Shown: one piece after another, positions 10,761-20,630 of the stretch
How the letters are laid out: each line of letters starts with the position of its first letter
How positions within the stretch are numbered: position 1 is the first letter of the stretch
Assembly: GCF_026151205.1 (NCBI RefSeq)
Contig: NC_087073.1
Span: 17,760,837 to 17,824,836, forward strand
Length of the DNA: 64,000 bases
Direction: 5' to 3'
Source of the DNA: Bolinopsis microptera
Lineage: Eukaryota; Ctenophora; Tentaculata; Lobata; Bolinopsidae
Translations under genes and position numbers: made by a program
The notes under the pieces: generated by a model
The model's database searches: none
What the model was told of the DNA's origin: nothing
What the model saw: the letters and a program-made list of their open reading frames with translations, nothing else

Positions 10761-12367
10761 CGGGTAAACCGCCCCTAAAATGTCACCCACCCCTAAAACG
10801 CCACTCTTGATTGATTGGATCCCATCTTCTTAGAAAGTATCTTACCTAATCATTTGTAACTCCTAAACATAAAAAATATCATTCAGACCCTGCCACATCC
10901 TGAAATTGAATCTAAATGATGCCATAAGGGCATTTTTTTCACTTTGTACGAATTTTTTACTTTTGAAAAAAAAGCGCACAATTTTATAACTCTGGAATTC
11001 ATTAATATTAACTCGGTTTTGGTCTAGGATAGTGATATTTACATATTTTAGCAACTTTGTACATATGACTGGAGATATGGAAAGTTATACATTACTCAAT
11101 ATTACTACCCTCCCCTAAAATGTCACCTGGCCGCCCCCTAAAATGTCATTTTATCAGATTCTGGCTTTGAGACTACAAGCACCATAAAATGGAGGTACCA
11201 GCCTATTAAACATCATATTTAGCATCTAATGGTAATATTGGAAAGCTTTGGCAGCTCAAGGAATTAGTTTTATTTTATTAATTGCAATAAACATCCCCTA
11301 AAATGTCTAATTATCCCCCCTAAAATGTCATTTTAACCTGATCAAATTACTCAGGCTTTTCCTAAGATGCAATGCATACTCACATTTCGTTAATAGTTGA
11401 TGTTATTAATTAACAAGTGCCAAAACAAGAGCTAAAAAAATACAAATTTGACATTTTAGGGGAGAAAAAAATGACATTTTAGGGGGCATATCATAGGTTT
11501 ACCATAAACTAGTAAGTACCAAAAACCGTAGTTTTTGACATTCAATTTTGCTAAAAGCAGTCTATAGAGAAGGTCAGATCGATTACTGGGTTGGCTTAGT
11601 TAACTACAGGTCACTAAAATTGCCAAAATGCAGGATGATGTTAAAAATCCCAAAAAATGCAATTAAAACATGCAATTTGCACAAAGTTAAAATCACATTG
11701 AATCCATTTCTTTTGTGCCAATTGTTAGTTTATAACTAGATAATCTAACTACAGGTGTAAATTTTGTTGACTGAGTTACTGTTTTGCCGTAAATTCTGGG
11801 TATTCAAAAAAAAGTCCCCAAAATGTCGCAAAAAGTAAATTGACTAAATTCCACCATTTTTTTTCAACAGAGAGAGAAATTCTGGTCGACACCTCTCAGA
11901 AATAGGTTATATTTGTCCCAGAAGTGGTTAAAATTAATAATTGAGCAACATTCTGAGTGCTACACAACCTGTTTTAGCTGACGTTTTAGGGGTGGTGCAC
12001 GTGACATTTTAGGGGGTGATTACGGTTTTGAGGTACTTACTTTAGTGAGTGAATGTTTTCAAGTAGCTTAATGTTTTAATAAGACAAAACAAATAATACT
12101 AGTGACAAAAGATAAATCAGGCCTCCTGTACATTTTGTAATTATCACACATATAGAGTTGACATTTTAGGGGTGGTGTTTTAAAAGTGACTCCATTTCAA
12201 CGTCAAAAAAATTGTACCTGATTTTATTTTCAAATTTCCAAATCTTCCTGGCAGGCTAGAAAAAGGTTTAAATATTATTCCTAGACACTTCAGAACCCTG
12301 TAAATTTAGCCCTAACTCGGCAATCTGGGCCCAAAAAACAGGTGACGTTTTAGGGGCGGTTTACCCG
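10761..12367. mobile_element. Non-autonomous DNA transposon with many subterminal motifs
   Basis: The ends are inverted: CGGGTAAACCGCCCCTAAAA from 10761, and TTTTAGGGGCGGTTTACCCG finishing at 12367. TA lies directly outside both ends (10759-10760, 12368-12369), as expected for a TA target duplication. A motif close to CCCCTAAAATGTCA occurs about 13 times. Nearly all left-half copies point one way and nearly all right-half copies the other. Such arrays are typical transposase-binding subterminal repeats. The interior is AT-rich and has no transposase ORF, so the 1.6-kb element would depend on a partner elsewhere. Confidence 0.8.
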
Positions 12368-12369
12368 TA

Positions 12370-12750
12370 TACTTTAGTTTAAATTGTATAAAAAAATTAT
12401 TTGACGTCATAGACACCCCTTGATGACGTCATCAAGTTAACCGTTTTTAAAACTTGATTTTTGACAAAGTAATAGCTTTTAAAATTAATTTTAAACCATT
12501 AAGGAGTAATTTTATTCAAAATCTGAGGAAATTTTTACCTTAGATAATTGTTCAAGCATTCTGAAAATCTACCTGAAAATTTGTCTAGCTTGCTCCTTCA
12601 TAAAGATATTCGTCATTGAAGTTTGTGCTTTTTTGAAGAATTATTTTATAAAAACGTCAATTTTGCGATTTAGTATTCTCTGGTGTTGGGCCATGCCTTG
12701 GGTTGTGGAGCTCAGTTCTAATTCCTATAGGTATAAATTGTGCATTAGGC
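12370..12750. other. No gene seen
   Basis: AT-rich stretch, with TGACGTCA-like sites near 12400-12430 (GACGTCATAGACACCCCTTG, then GACGTCATCAAG). It could be the upstream part of the LINE fragment that follows, but no coding match was recognised. Confidence 0.4.
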
Positions 12751-12760
12751 TAGTCACAAG

Positions 12761-13360
12761 TCACTAGGTTCCTTACTCTGTACTGAGAAGGACATTCAAA
12801 GAAGGAGAATCCTAGCTGAGATTGCTTTTAAGAACTTTGGAAAAGTATGGTTGTCCGGTAAGAAAATTTCCCTTGAAAGAAAGCTGAGGTTATATGATGC
12901 TCAAGTTGTATCTGTATTGATTTACAACTCAAATAGTTGGAGTCCTAAGAAAGCAACCATGGAGAAAATGGACACACTCCATCGTAGACACCTCAGGTCC
13001 ATTTTAAACATCAAATGGCCTAAAGGTATGATAAGCAACAAAGCATTGTATGAAAGGTGCAAAGTTGAAAAGTTATCCAAGCGTATTGAACACCAGCGGT
13101 GGAAGATGTTTGGACACATTCTCAGGAGTATGGAGAACACCCCAGCCCAAACGGCTCTCTCTTTTGCTATTGAATCAGATAATTTATTCATTGGTAGATT
13201 GGGGACACCTAGAATGAACATGTTATCGGTTTTAAGAAGTGATTTAAGTAGTAGAAATTTGCAAATGGACAACTTGCATGAATTGAACGAAATTAGAGAT
13301 ATAGCTGCATGCAACAGATGTTGGGAAAATCTTTTTCAAGGGTACAGTTTACCGCATTAA
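12761..13360 (+). pseudogene. LINE (RTE-like) RT C-terminal fragment with 3' end
   Basis: An open frame of about 200 codons. It starts SLGSLLCTEKDIQRRRILAE, continues AFKNFGKVWLSGKK, then LRLYDAQVVSVLIYNSNSW, HRRHLRSILNIKWP and RIEHQRWKMFGHILR, and ends at TAA. This order (TEKDIxRR, Y.A.V.S.L.Y.S..W, HRR.LR.I, R...W.GH) is the post-catalytic part of RTE-type LINE proteins. The palm motifs (FADD) are absent, so it is a 5'-truncated insertion. An ATAATAATAATAATTA tail at about 13402-13418 fits the simple-repeat 3' end of such elements. It is a different family from the remnant at 4440-4930. Confidence 0.75.
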
Positions 13361-13738
13361 GGTATTTTTAAGAATCATTTTTGTCGGTAAGATCCTGTTT
13401 TATAATAATAATAATTAGGCTAGTTTTAAAGTTGAAAATCGAAAAGTTGCACACGTGGGGACACGCCCAAATTGATAGAAAATCGCTAAAATCACTGAAA
13501 ATTGCTGTTTTCGTCATTTTCTGTCAACTTTAGAGTGCCGTTGTGATTACAGTTCTTCTTGAAATACTTTGAAACTTTTCATGCTTATCAAGCTATATAT
13601 AAGACAATTACATGCAAAAATTTACGGTGATTCAATATTGGATGCGCACGCAACTTCCGCTCAATGATTGCACGTGCGAAAGGTTCAAATTTTGCTCATT
13701 CGTGATTTTGAACAAATTCTGCTTTGCCACGGATGATG

Positions 13739-14097
13739 ATTAATCACTCTACACTCGACTGTCACGTGACTTTTTCAACCCGTTCTCTAGCTGGTTCTAA
13801 ACGACTTTTCGAAACCCTAACCGTCTTATCTGATCCCAACCCTAACCCTAACCCAATCCTTAACAAAAACATATGCTGAAACCCTAACCCTAACGAGAAA
13901 TTAGACTAACTTCCTTATACGGTCATATCACGTGATCGAGACAGTTTTTCGCCAATATCTCGTCAGGGAAGCATTTTAACCCTATGTCATGAGGGGTGAT
14001 TCGGAATCAGCGTCCGAAAATACATCGATTGAAGTTGATTACAACCGTCGGGGGCCCTTTTAGAACAATCTCGAAGATCGACTGTAGAGTGATTTAG
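13739..14097. mobile_element. Foldback element carrying telomere-like tract (copy 1)
   Basis: TAATCACTCTACACTCGA (13741) pairs with TCGACTGTAGAGTGATTTA near 14079-14097. Inside are TCACGTGAC boxes, about seven CCCTAA-like units (13830-13895), and a 3' section with GGGGTGATTCGGAATCAGCG. The section order is shared with 17675-18050. No coding capacity is credible. Confidence 0.6.
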
Positions 14098-14333
14098 CAC
14101 GCTCGCTTTGCCACGACAGTTCAATGTCATTATAAATGAATTTAATGCCAACTTGAATGAGTATAAAGTGGCATATTCAGTCAGTGATCGACCGATATGC
14201 TTACCTAAACACAAGGAAATGTTTTTAAAGGAAAAATTTCGAAATCGTTGAAACTTCCTCCTTATTAACGAAGATATCAGTTTATATTTCGACTTTATAA
14301 AGTACCCTGACATTATAATCAAAAAGAGATGAT

Positions 14334-14849
14334 ATTTTACCAAAACCCATAATCATGGGTAGAGTGGACCACTGTCAGTGTCTCTCTTTCCCAAACAAAA
14401 GGAAATGATATTACTTTGATTGACCGTTCTCAAATGCAAAATGATACCGAGAATGAAATCGGTCGCTCGCTTTTCCCATTCATTTACAATTGTAATAGAT
14501 TAAGAAGAACTACCCAAAGGCAGCTGTACTCGGCAATGAAGATTCAATAAACTTCAGCTTGTTCAATAAGTAATAACTACCACCCTTGTCCCTTACCCCG
14601 AAATACTAGGTATCGACCCGAACGCAACCCAAAGAGATTTTTACAGCATCTGATTGATGTAATCAATCGAAACTTAATTATACAATTCGTAAGCCGTGAA
14701 TGAATGGGAAAAGCGAGCGACCGATTTCATTCTCGGTATCATTTTGCATTTGAGAACGGTCAATCAAAGTAATATCATTTCCTTTTGTTTGGGAAAGAGA
14801 GACACTGACAGCGGTCCACTCTACCCATGATTATGGGTTTTGGTAAAAT
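14334..14849. mobile_element. TIR element with about 155-bp arms
   Basis: The left arm 14334-14488 and the right arm about 14690-14849 are inverted copies with only a few differences. They begin ATTTTACCAAAACCCATAAT and finish ATTATGGGTTTTGGTAAAAT. Each arm has its own small palindrome around CCCATAATCATGGG. The loop of about 200 bp has no ORF. It is a MITE or foldback of unknown superfamily. Confidence 0.8.
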
Positions 14850-15468
14850 TACCGTATAGTTATAGTAATGTCGCCACTAGAAGATTTTGAGTTAGAAATT
14901 AATTTTAGAAACTGCATTATTCGCAATGCAATTAATTAATTTGATAAAGGAACATTGTATAATTGTTTTATTTCTCCGACAAAATTATATAAGTATATAA
15001 AAAGAAAGCATTCCCCGATTTTATTTGTCGATGCACGGCACGACGACACAGTTGATAGTGCCGAACGTAGCATTCTTTAAATAATAATTTTATGCAAATT
15101 GATATGAAACTGGATATTGCTTTTTACAGGAATCATTACTCAAATGCATACCCTGATTTGGAATTTGGAATCAATTTCAAAAATCCCGATGCATGCACGA
15201 CCGACAGCCTTTACAACTTTTAATAACCTTTACAACTTTTTATAACCAATATATAATAATAGCGAGCATTATATTTCTATAACAGAAATAACATTCAATT
15301 TACTAATTTAATACGTATGAAATAGTTTTAGAACATGCTTCATTTGCACTAAATTGATATGTTTCGACCAAAATTGAACGGGGAATTGTTTAAGATAACT
15401 TTTAAAACAAAACCTATTTGCTCTATTGCATATTGTGCTTTTCACAGAAAAATAAAACAAATTTTAAC
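14850..15468. other. No gene seen
   Basis: AT-rich sequence. Repeated TTTACAACTTTTAATAACC wording around 15205-15245 is the only local structure noticed. Confidence 0.5.
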
Positions 15469-15543
15469 AGCCAGGTAGCGCAGTTGGTTAGAACGCCAGC
15501 TTTGCAATCGTGAGGTTGCAGGTTCGAATCCCACTGTCTGCCT
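15469..15543 (+). mobile_element. tRNA-Ala(UGC)-derived SINE head
   Basis: A good A box (TAGCGCAGTTGGTTAGAACG) and a canonical B box (GGTTCGAATCC) are spaced as in a tRNA. The anticodon loop reads TTTGCAA, which would be UGC (Ala). The anticodon stem, T stem and acceptor stem all have mismatches, and AT-rich sequence follows instead of a terminator. I therefore read it as a SINE head or tRNA pseudogene, not an active tRNA. Confidence 0.65.
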
Positions 15544-15836
15544 GAGTATAGAATTGGTGATAAATGATAAAATTGTCTTTTCTCTCCAAAATTGTTTTTT
15601 AAACTCTCCAGGTGCCAGGGAAGCATTTTTAAAACTTTGCACTTTGTACGTTATGCGCAGCTAGGGGTAAATGTAATTTGGAATCAGCGTCACGTCCAAA
15701 ATACATCGAATTATAAATTAATTTCATACCTAATACCCTCAGGGCCTCTTCACAAGAATTGTGTAACAATTTATTGGACCTGGGTGCGCAGTGCATTCAA
15801 GGCCAGCTAGAGAACAAGTTATTGTTTTACATATCC
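15544..15836. repeat. Fragment of the GGAATCAGCGTC dispersed repeat
   Basis: 15675-15770 has TTTGGAATCAGCGTC, AAAATACATCGA, then CAGGGCCTCTTCACAAGAAT. The same order is seen at 17945-18030 and, more diverged, at 13995-14070. No gene was seen. Confidence 0.5.
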
Positions 15837-16040
15837 TTACCTGGGGACCTCAGGCTATCATGTTCTGAACATTGTTCATAAACATATGAATAGAGATTAT
15901 ATTCAATATTAGAGATTATATAAGCCGGAATGACAGGCTGAGCGCGGCCCAGTAAACATATCCATGTGTCTACTTACTGGGCGGCGCTCAGTTATTCGGC
16001 GGAATGTTTATGAACATAATAGCCTGTGGTCCCCAGGTAA
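15837..16040. mobile_element. Foldback MITE with nested hairpin
   Basis: The ends TTACCTGGGGACC and GGTCCCCAGGTAA are inverted copies and extend through CAGGCTAT / ATAGCCTG. An inner palindrome CTGAGCGCGGCCCAGTAA pairs with TTACTGGGCGGCGCTCAG around 15938-15993. Nearly all of the 204 bp can fold. No ORF. Confidence 0.75.
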
Positions 16041-16819
16041 TGTGTCTACGCGTACTCAATGAGAATATACGCGGCACGCGCTACTGCCTGCAAGCGAGAG
16101 GGATTTGATTATTATATTGACATACGTTGCATGCCACTTTTCGCGCGCAGCCAGAGGTGTGCCTTCCTGGTGTATCCATATTATCTCTGATATTGGGATA
16201 CGAAACATGTATCAATTATTATCAAAAAGTGACTACCCGAAAGTGACTACCCACACGCAACCTTTTAATAATTCACGTAATTCGTCTCCAAATTGCACCA
16301 AAATTTCAGAGATTATGAATATGGGTCAAACTTAGATTTCCTGAAAGTTTCGTAAGCCACGCTCAATTACTTCACATAGCCATGTGCCTACGCGTACTGC
16401 GTGACCAGTGACACGCTTGTTTCCTTTGCCGCCTTCGGCGGTCGCGCGCTACTGCAAGCGAGAGGGCTCTGGTTAGAGCAACTCATGACTCAATTACAGT
16501 GGGCGTGGCGTGACACTCCCTCTTTTTCACTATTGTCTTCATGAAATGAGAACGCTTTAAGCTAAGAAATCAAATTTCTTTGCACACATTTGGCTTGCTA
16601 ATTTCAAACCTTTCCCAAAGTTTCAATTGATTAAAATTTGGCTGAGTTATGACTATTTCAAAATCCATCAGATACGTGATCCAAACATACTGAGGAGATG
16701 ACGACCTGATCATCATTGATACCGATAATGACTTCCCAGGAAAAGTTACCGGCTGGTGGTGGTACTAGAGTTGGTTTAATTTAAACAGACGGCTTGACCT
16801 CGCGCGCGACAACAAGCAT

Positions 16820-17100
16820 GATTTGCACGCGTGGCGTATTCCAATGTTCAAGCAGCTTCCACGTGACACAATTCAGCCAACCAGAGTACAGGAATCCGCA
16901 AAGTTAAAGTTGCAAACTTTTGATCGGCCCGAAAGGGGACTTTTCTGGAGATTTTGAGATAACTCAACAATGACGTTGTCTTGAATTTTCCTCCTGGAGA
17001 GGTAACGTTACTTTTAAAAGAGGAACATGTTACAAAAAACCGGAAGTCTCCAACTCTTTTACTTTCAAAGTTAAGCCCCATCCGGTCAGGGTTCCTGGGT
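16820..17100. repeat. Direct repeat A (281 bp)
   Basis: Runs from GATTTGCACGCGTGGCGTAT to GGTCAGGGTTCCTGGGT. The copy at 17253-17539 is nearly identical apart from a 6-bp insertion and about one substitution, so the duplication is recent. Both copies are open on the minus strand for about 75 codons (GLNFESKRVGDFRFFVTCSS), but no family is recognised and coding is doubtful. Confidence 0.8.
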
Positions 17101-17252
17101 GCAGCTGGCTGACGCCGAGTAGGGTGTTTTGGCCGTTCTAACTTAAGACTTTTTGTATCACGTTGCGACCCCCACGGTCGTTTCACTATGTCTTCGACGA
17201 TACAGGGGGAGCCGCGCACTTCGTGCGCGGCGGGTCATACAACGTATGACAA

Positions 17253-17539
17253 GATTTGCACGCGTGGCGTATTCCAATGTTCAAGCAGCTTCCAATTCCA
17301 CGTGACACAATTCAGCCAACCAGAGTACTGGAATCCGCAAAGTTAAAGTTGCAAACTTTTGATCGGCCCGAAAGGGGACTTTTCTGGAGATTTTGAGATA
17401 ACTCAACAATGACGTTGTCTTGAATTTTCCTCCTGGAGAGGTAACGTTACTTTTAAAAGAGGAACATGTTACAAAAAACCGGAAGTCTCCAACTCTTTTA
17501 CTTTCAAAGTTAAGCCCCATCCGGTCAGGGTTCCTGGGT
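17253..17539. repeat. Direct repeat B (287 bp)
   Basis: Second copy of the segment at 16820-17100. It carries CTTCCAATTCCACGTG where copy A has CTTCCACGTG. About 150 bp of GC-rich, unrelated sequence separates the copies. Confidence 0.8.
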
Positions 17540-17674
17540 TTGCTAGACAGCTGAAAACACGAAGTTTTAGGATAAATGAATAAATGAAATCAATTAATCA
17601 AAATTCCCACACAAAGCAATTCAATAAGTCCCCCAGCTGCAATCACCTTGCGGCACCGCTTCTTTACGGCTTTA

Positions 17675-18050
17675 ACTAAATCGCTCGCCCAAAAATTTCA
17701 CGTGACTTTGGTTTTTTTGGTTTTGCAGCCGTACAAAACGGTTTTACATAAACCCTAATCCCAACCCTAACCCTAACCATAACCATAATATAACCCCGAA
17801 GCTAACCATAACCCTTACCACAACGGCCTAACCCTAACCCGGGCCCTGAACAATCGAATTCGTATTTTACTAGCCTGTCACGTGACCAAAACGGTTTTTT
17901 GCCCATAACTCTCCAGGTAAGCATTAATTAACCCTACGTCATGTGGGGTGATTCGGAATCAGCGTCCAAAAATACACCCATCCAGATCACTTTTATGCCC
18001 AAAGGGCCTTTTCACAAGAATTTTCTTAAAATTTGGGCGAGCGATTTAGT
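17675..18050. mobile_element. Foldback element carrying telomere-like tract (copy 2)
   Basis: ACTAAATCGCTCGCCC (17675) is inverted at GGGCGAGCGATTTAGT (about 18035-18050). Inside are CACGTGAC boxes in both orientations and a tract of CCCTAA/CCATAA units at 17751-17845. A 3' section with GTGGGGTGATTCGGAATCAG is shared with the element at 13739-14097. It is inserted within the composite element 16319-18622. Confidence 0.65.
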
Positions 18051-18639
18051 AGGAGCGCTTCTTTACACTCCGACAACAGTTCTGTTTCTTCAGGTAGACG
18101 AACAATCGTTGTTCCGCAGTATAGGGAGGATAGTTAACCATTTTCGATGATTCAATGGATGGTTCATTCCTTTTTATTGTAAGGAACGAACCTGTGACTA
18201 GCAGGGCTAACAAGCCCTGAAACGGTGACACCACCATTAATTCGTGTTATAGGTAGCGTTTTAGGTGCTGTCAGCTGTATAGGCCGTCCCATAAGCAGGC
18301 TGCAACCAATCAAGCGGTACATGTGAGCCAAACAGGCCATTAACCAAGTGACGAGATCACTGACTGAGTGCTCGGATCACGTATCCGATGGATTTTGAAA
18401 TGGTCATAACTCAGCCAAATATTGAGCAATGAACTTGAAACTTTGGGAAAGGTTTTAAATTAGCAATCCAAATGTGTGCAAAAAAAATTTTGAATTCTTA
18501 GCTTAAAGTGTTCTCAATTTATGAAGACAATAGTGAAAAAGAGGGAGTGTCACGCCACGCCCACTGTAATTGGGCGTTACGTGGCTTACGAAACTTTCAG
18601 GAAATCTTAGTTTGACCCATATGGCAGAATATGAGAATC

Positions 18640-18800
18640 TTGGTTTTTTTTATGTTTACTTCAAGGCCCATAGAGTTACAGAAGTCGAATAGGATGTTTA
18701 TATTGTCTTGCAAGGCCTTGGGACTTAGGGCAAGTAGGACAAGATCGTCAGCCCCCAATGAATTAGTGGGGTTTTTGTACACTTTTAATATGTATGGCTG
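18640..18800 (-). pseudogene. LINE reverse-transcriptase palm fragment
   Basis: On the minus strand the frame reads LGADDLVLLALSPKALQDNI, then FCNSMGLEVNIKKTKILIF. This is the RT catalytic block (xADD) plus the following motif with the KT.K..F signature. The residue before ADD is Gly instead of the usual Tyr or Phe, and neither the finger motifs nor the C-terminus are present. It is a short dead fragment directly outside the right end of the composite element. Confidence 0.65.
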
Positions 18801-18976
18801 GACGATTTTCATTTTATACTTTAATACTGAAATAAAACCACTTTATCAATAAAAATAAGTTGATCGGGACGGTGTGTTTTATGTGGATGAGATGGTGTGT
18901 TATATAGTTTGAAATTAAATAAGGAAAATGAGGTTGATACCAAGGCTCATGTTTTAGATTTGGATATATCTATTTC

Positions 18977-19122
18977 GCTCTGAGAATCAGGGTCAGTAGC
19001 TCAATTGGTAGAGCAAGGCACGCGAAATGTCGAGGTTCTGGGATCATTCCCCAGTTGTCCCTAGTTTTTCAGAATTAATCATCACCTATAGACAGCATGA
19101 GAGTAGGCCCTGCCATCTCGAA
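18977..19122 (+). mobile_element. tRNA-derived SINE-like repeat, copy 1
   Basis: A 146-bp unit. It has a tRNA-like A box (TAGCTCAATTGGTAGAGCA), a T-arm with a perfect CTGGG/CCCAG stem, and an acceptor-like AGGGTCA / TGTCCCT pairing. A 55-bp tail TTTTTCAGAATTAATCATCA... follows. The T-loop (ATCATTC) departs from the TTCGAAT consensus and the anticodon loop lacks U33, so this is not a working tRNA. The same unit recurs 345 bp downstream. Confidence 0.65.
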
Positions 19123-19321
19123 GTGATAATAATAATTAAATGTTTCGCAGATTGGCAATTGATCGGTGTAGTTGGTGTTGTGCACACTGCACTGATAATG
19201 ATATCACGTTGAACGTGTAATGTAAATATAGTGTGGTTACATGCGAATATATATTCTAAATAACTGATAAATGATATTCCACACAAAGCATGAAATTGTG
19301 CTGAATATGAGTGGTGATTTA

Positions 19322-19465
19322 GCTCTGAGAATCAGGGTCAGTAGCTCAATTGGTAGAGCAAGGCACGCGAAATGTCGAGGTTCTGGGATCATTCCCCAGT
19401 TGTCCCTAGTTTTTCAGAATTAATCATCACCTTAGACAGCATGAGAGTAGGCCCTGCCATCTCGA
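19322..19465 (+). mobile_element. tRNA-derived SINE-like repeat, copy 2
   Basis: Almost identical to 18977-19122: one base is missing at ACCTTAGACAGC and there is a change at the end. The intervening 200 bp is not repeated, so these are two insertions, or a duplication whose spacer was replaced. Confidence 0.65.
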
Positions 19466-19485
19466 TGTGGATTCTGTGTCCAAAT

Positions 19486-19740
19486 AATCGCAAAAAATGA
19501 ACAAAATTGCCCATATCTCAGTTCGCGATATTTGCAAAACTGACTTCGGTCAAAACAATAGAACTCAATAGGGTTTCAATATTTTTACATGAAATTTTTA
19601 GAATCAACGTAGAATCGCATTTCGACCTTAAGTTTTGGGACAGAATTTTGAGTTAGGTCTTTTTAAAAAATTGGCGGCTAAATTCTGAAATTTGCCGGGC
19701 ATTTTTCAGAATTCGGCCGCCAAATCAGGGTGATATTATA
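19486..19740. repeat. Dispersed repeat related to the 60559-61953 foldback
   Basis: Shares AAATTGCCCATATCTC, GTTCGCGATATTTGC, a CATGAAATTTT...GAATC block and an ending with GGCGGC/GCCGCCAAAT with both arms of the giant hairpin at 60559-61953. It is diverged and shows about half of a palindrome (19486-19690), with a short inverted end at 19715. Confidence 0.6.
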
Positions 19741-19911
19741 GTGTTCTCCCTGCCCATCTCCTTGTGACATTCCTTCCCCTTCAGCCTATTCTACTCACTC
19801 TATCCTCAACTATTTAGTTGAGGATTCTCAACACCCACTTTCAAGTAGAGTACTCTTGACCCACCTAGTCCACATGTCTTCGCAAACTTAAAGTACAGTA
19901 TTTGTAAGGGT

Positions 19912-20232
19912 CTTACCCTACAGTTCCACGGCTCAGTTTTGCAACCAGATTTGCTCACATTTTTCTCACATTTTTGCGACCGGAAATGAAATTCAAAAAT
20001 ATTTCTCCGCACAGAGAAATATTTTTGATATGACCCAAAACTTCGTGAAAGCAGTTTTAACCTAGGCGCTCGCGTGGGACATTTCATTATAATGCGCCCA
20101 CGTGCGCGTGCAAATCTGCGTGCAAATACCAACTGTAGAAACGTACATTGTAAACAAAACTTTTCGAAACTCATTGCGCTGAGTTTTGTGTTAAATCTGG
20201 TCGCAAAACTGAGCCGCGGAACTGGGCTGTAA
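19912..20232. mobile_element. TIR element with inner hairpin
   Basis: CGGCTCAGTTTTGCAACCAG near 19930 is inverted at CTGGTCGCAAAACTGAGCCG near 20198-20217. An inner hairpin AAAAATATTTCTC / GAGAAATATTTTT lies at about 19998-20029. A 147-codon minus-strand frame covers most of it but is only a consequence of the palindrome. Confidence 0.6.
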
Positions 20233-20630
20233 GTTCCAAATACTTGCAAAGATGATTCCTCTCTCTTGTTGTATCACACTCCGGTCTTTGGACTCCAATG
20301 TTAACCTTGCTGCAGCTGTGTCAGCCCAATATAGTTTTAATACTTTCAACACTACTATATAACAAATAATTTGAGGACCCCCAGTGGGAACTAATGCCTC
20401 GGTAAATGTAACGACCATTACAGGTTGTATGTCAATGTAAATGGTTGTTGCATGATAAAGTTATCTTAAAGACATCCTAAGGACTATCAGACATCGATTT
20501 TTAAAGCAGTTTACTCCCATCTATCACCTAAAGATTAACAGACATCACTTATCCTTATCCTCCGGAGTGCTACAAAGGTACTGTAATCATTAACTAAATT
20601 TCGAACAGTAGCATCTTTTTGTGATAAACT

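Larger units (their letters stand above)
16319..18622. mobile_element. Composite TIR element, about 2.3 kb
   Basis: Inverted arms of about 250-370 bp: 16319-16690 begins ATATGGGTCAAACTTAGATT, and the complement at 18368-18622 ends with AGTTTGACCCATAT. They share GTGGGCGTGGCGTGACACTC (inverted on the right) and a GGCTGAGTTATGA motif. Between the arms lie two direct copies of a 281/287-bp segment and a second foldback element with telomere-like repeats (17675-18050), so this is a nest of insertions. No transposase ORF is visible. A loose fragment of the same terminus occurs at about 45505-45570. Confidence 0.65.

Noticed and set aside
13830-13895. True telomere or chromosome-fusion scar
   Set aside because: The tract is short and degenerate, and sits at the same place inside a dispersed foldback element that occurs twice.
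15469-15543. Functional tRNA-Ala(UGC)
   Set aside because: The anticodon, T and acceptor stems have several mismatches and no terminator follows; the A and B boxes alone fit a SINE.
16848-17520. Paired minus-strand genes in the two direct repeats
   Set aside because: The frames are identical because the DNA is duplicated; no start context, domain or family was recognised.
19806-20249. 147-codon minus-strand gene
   Set aside because: It lies in an inverted-repeat element with inner hairpin; the protein has no recognisable domain and mirrors the palindrome.
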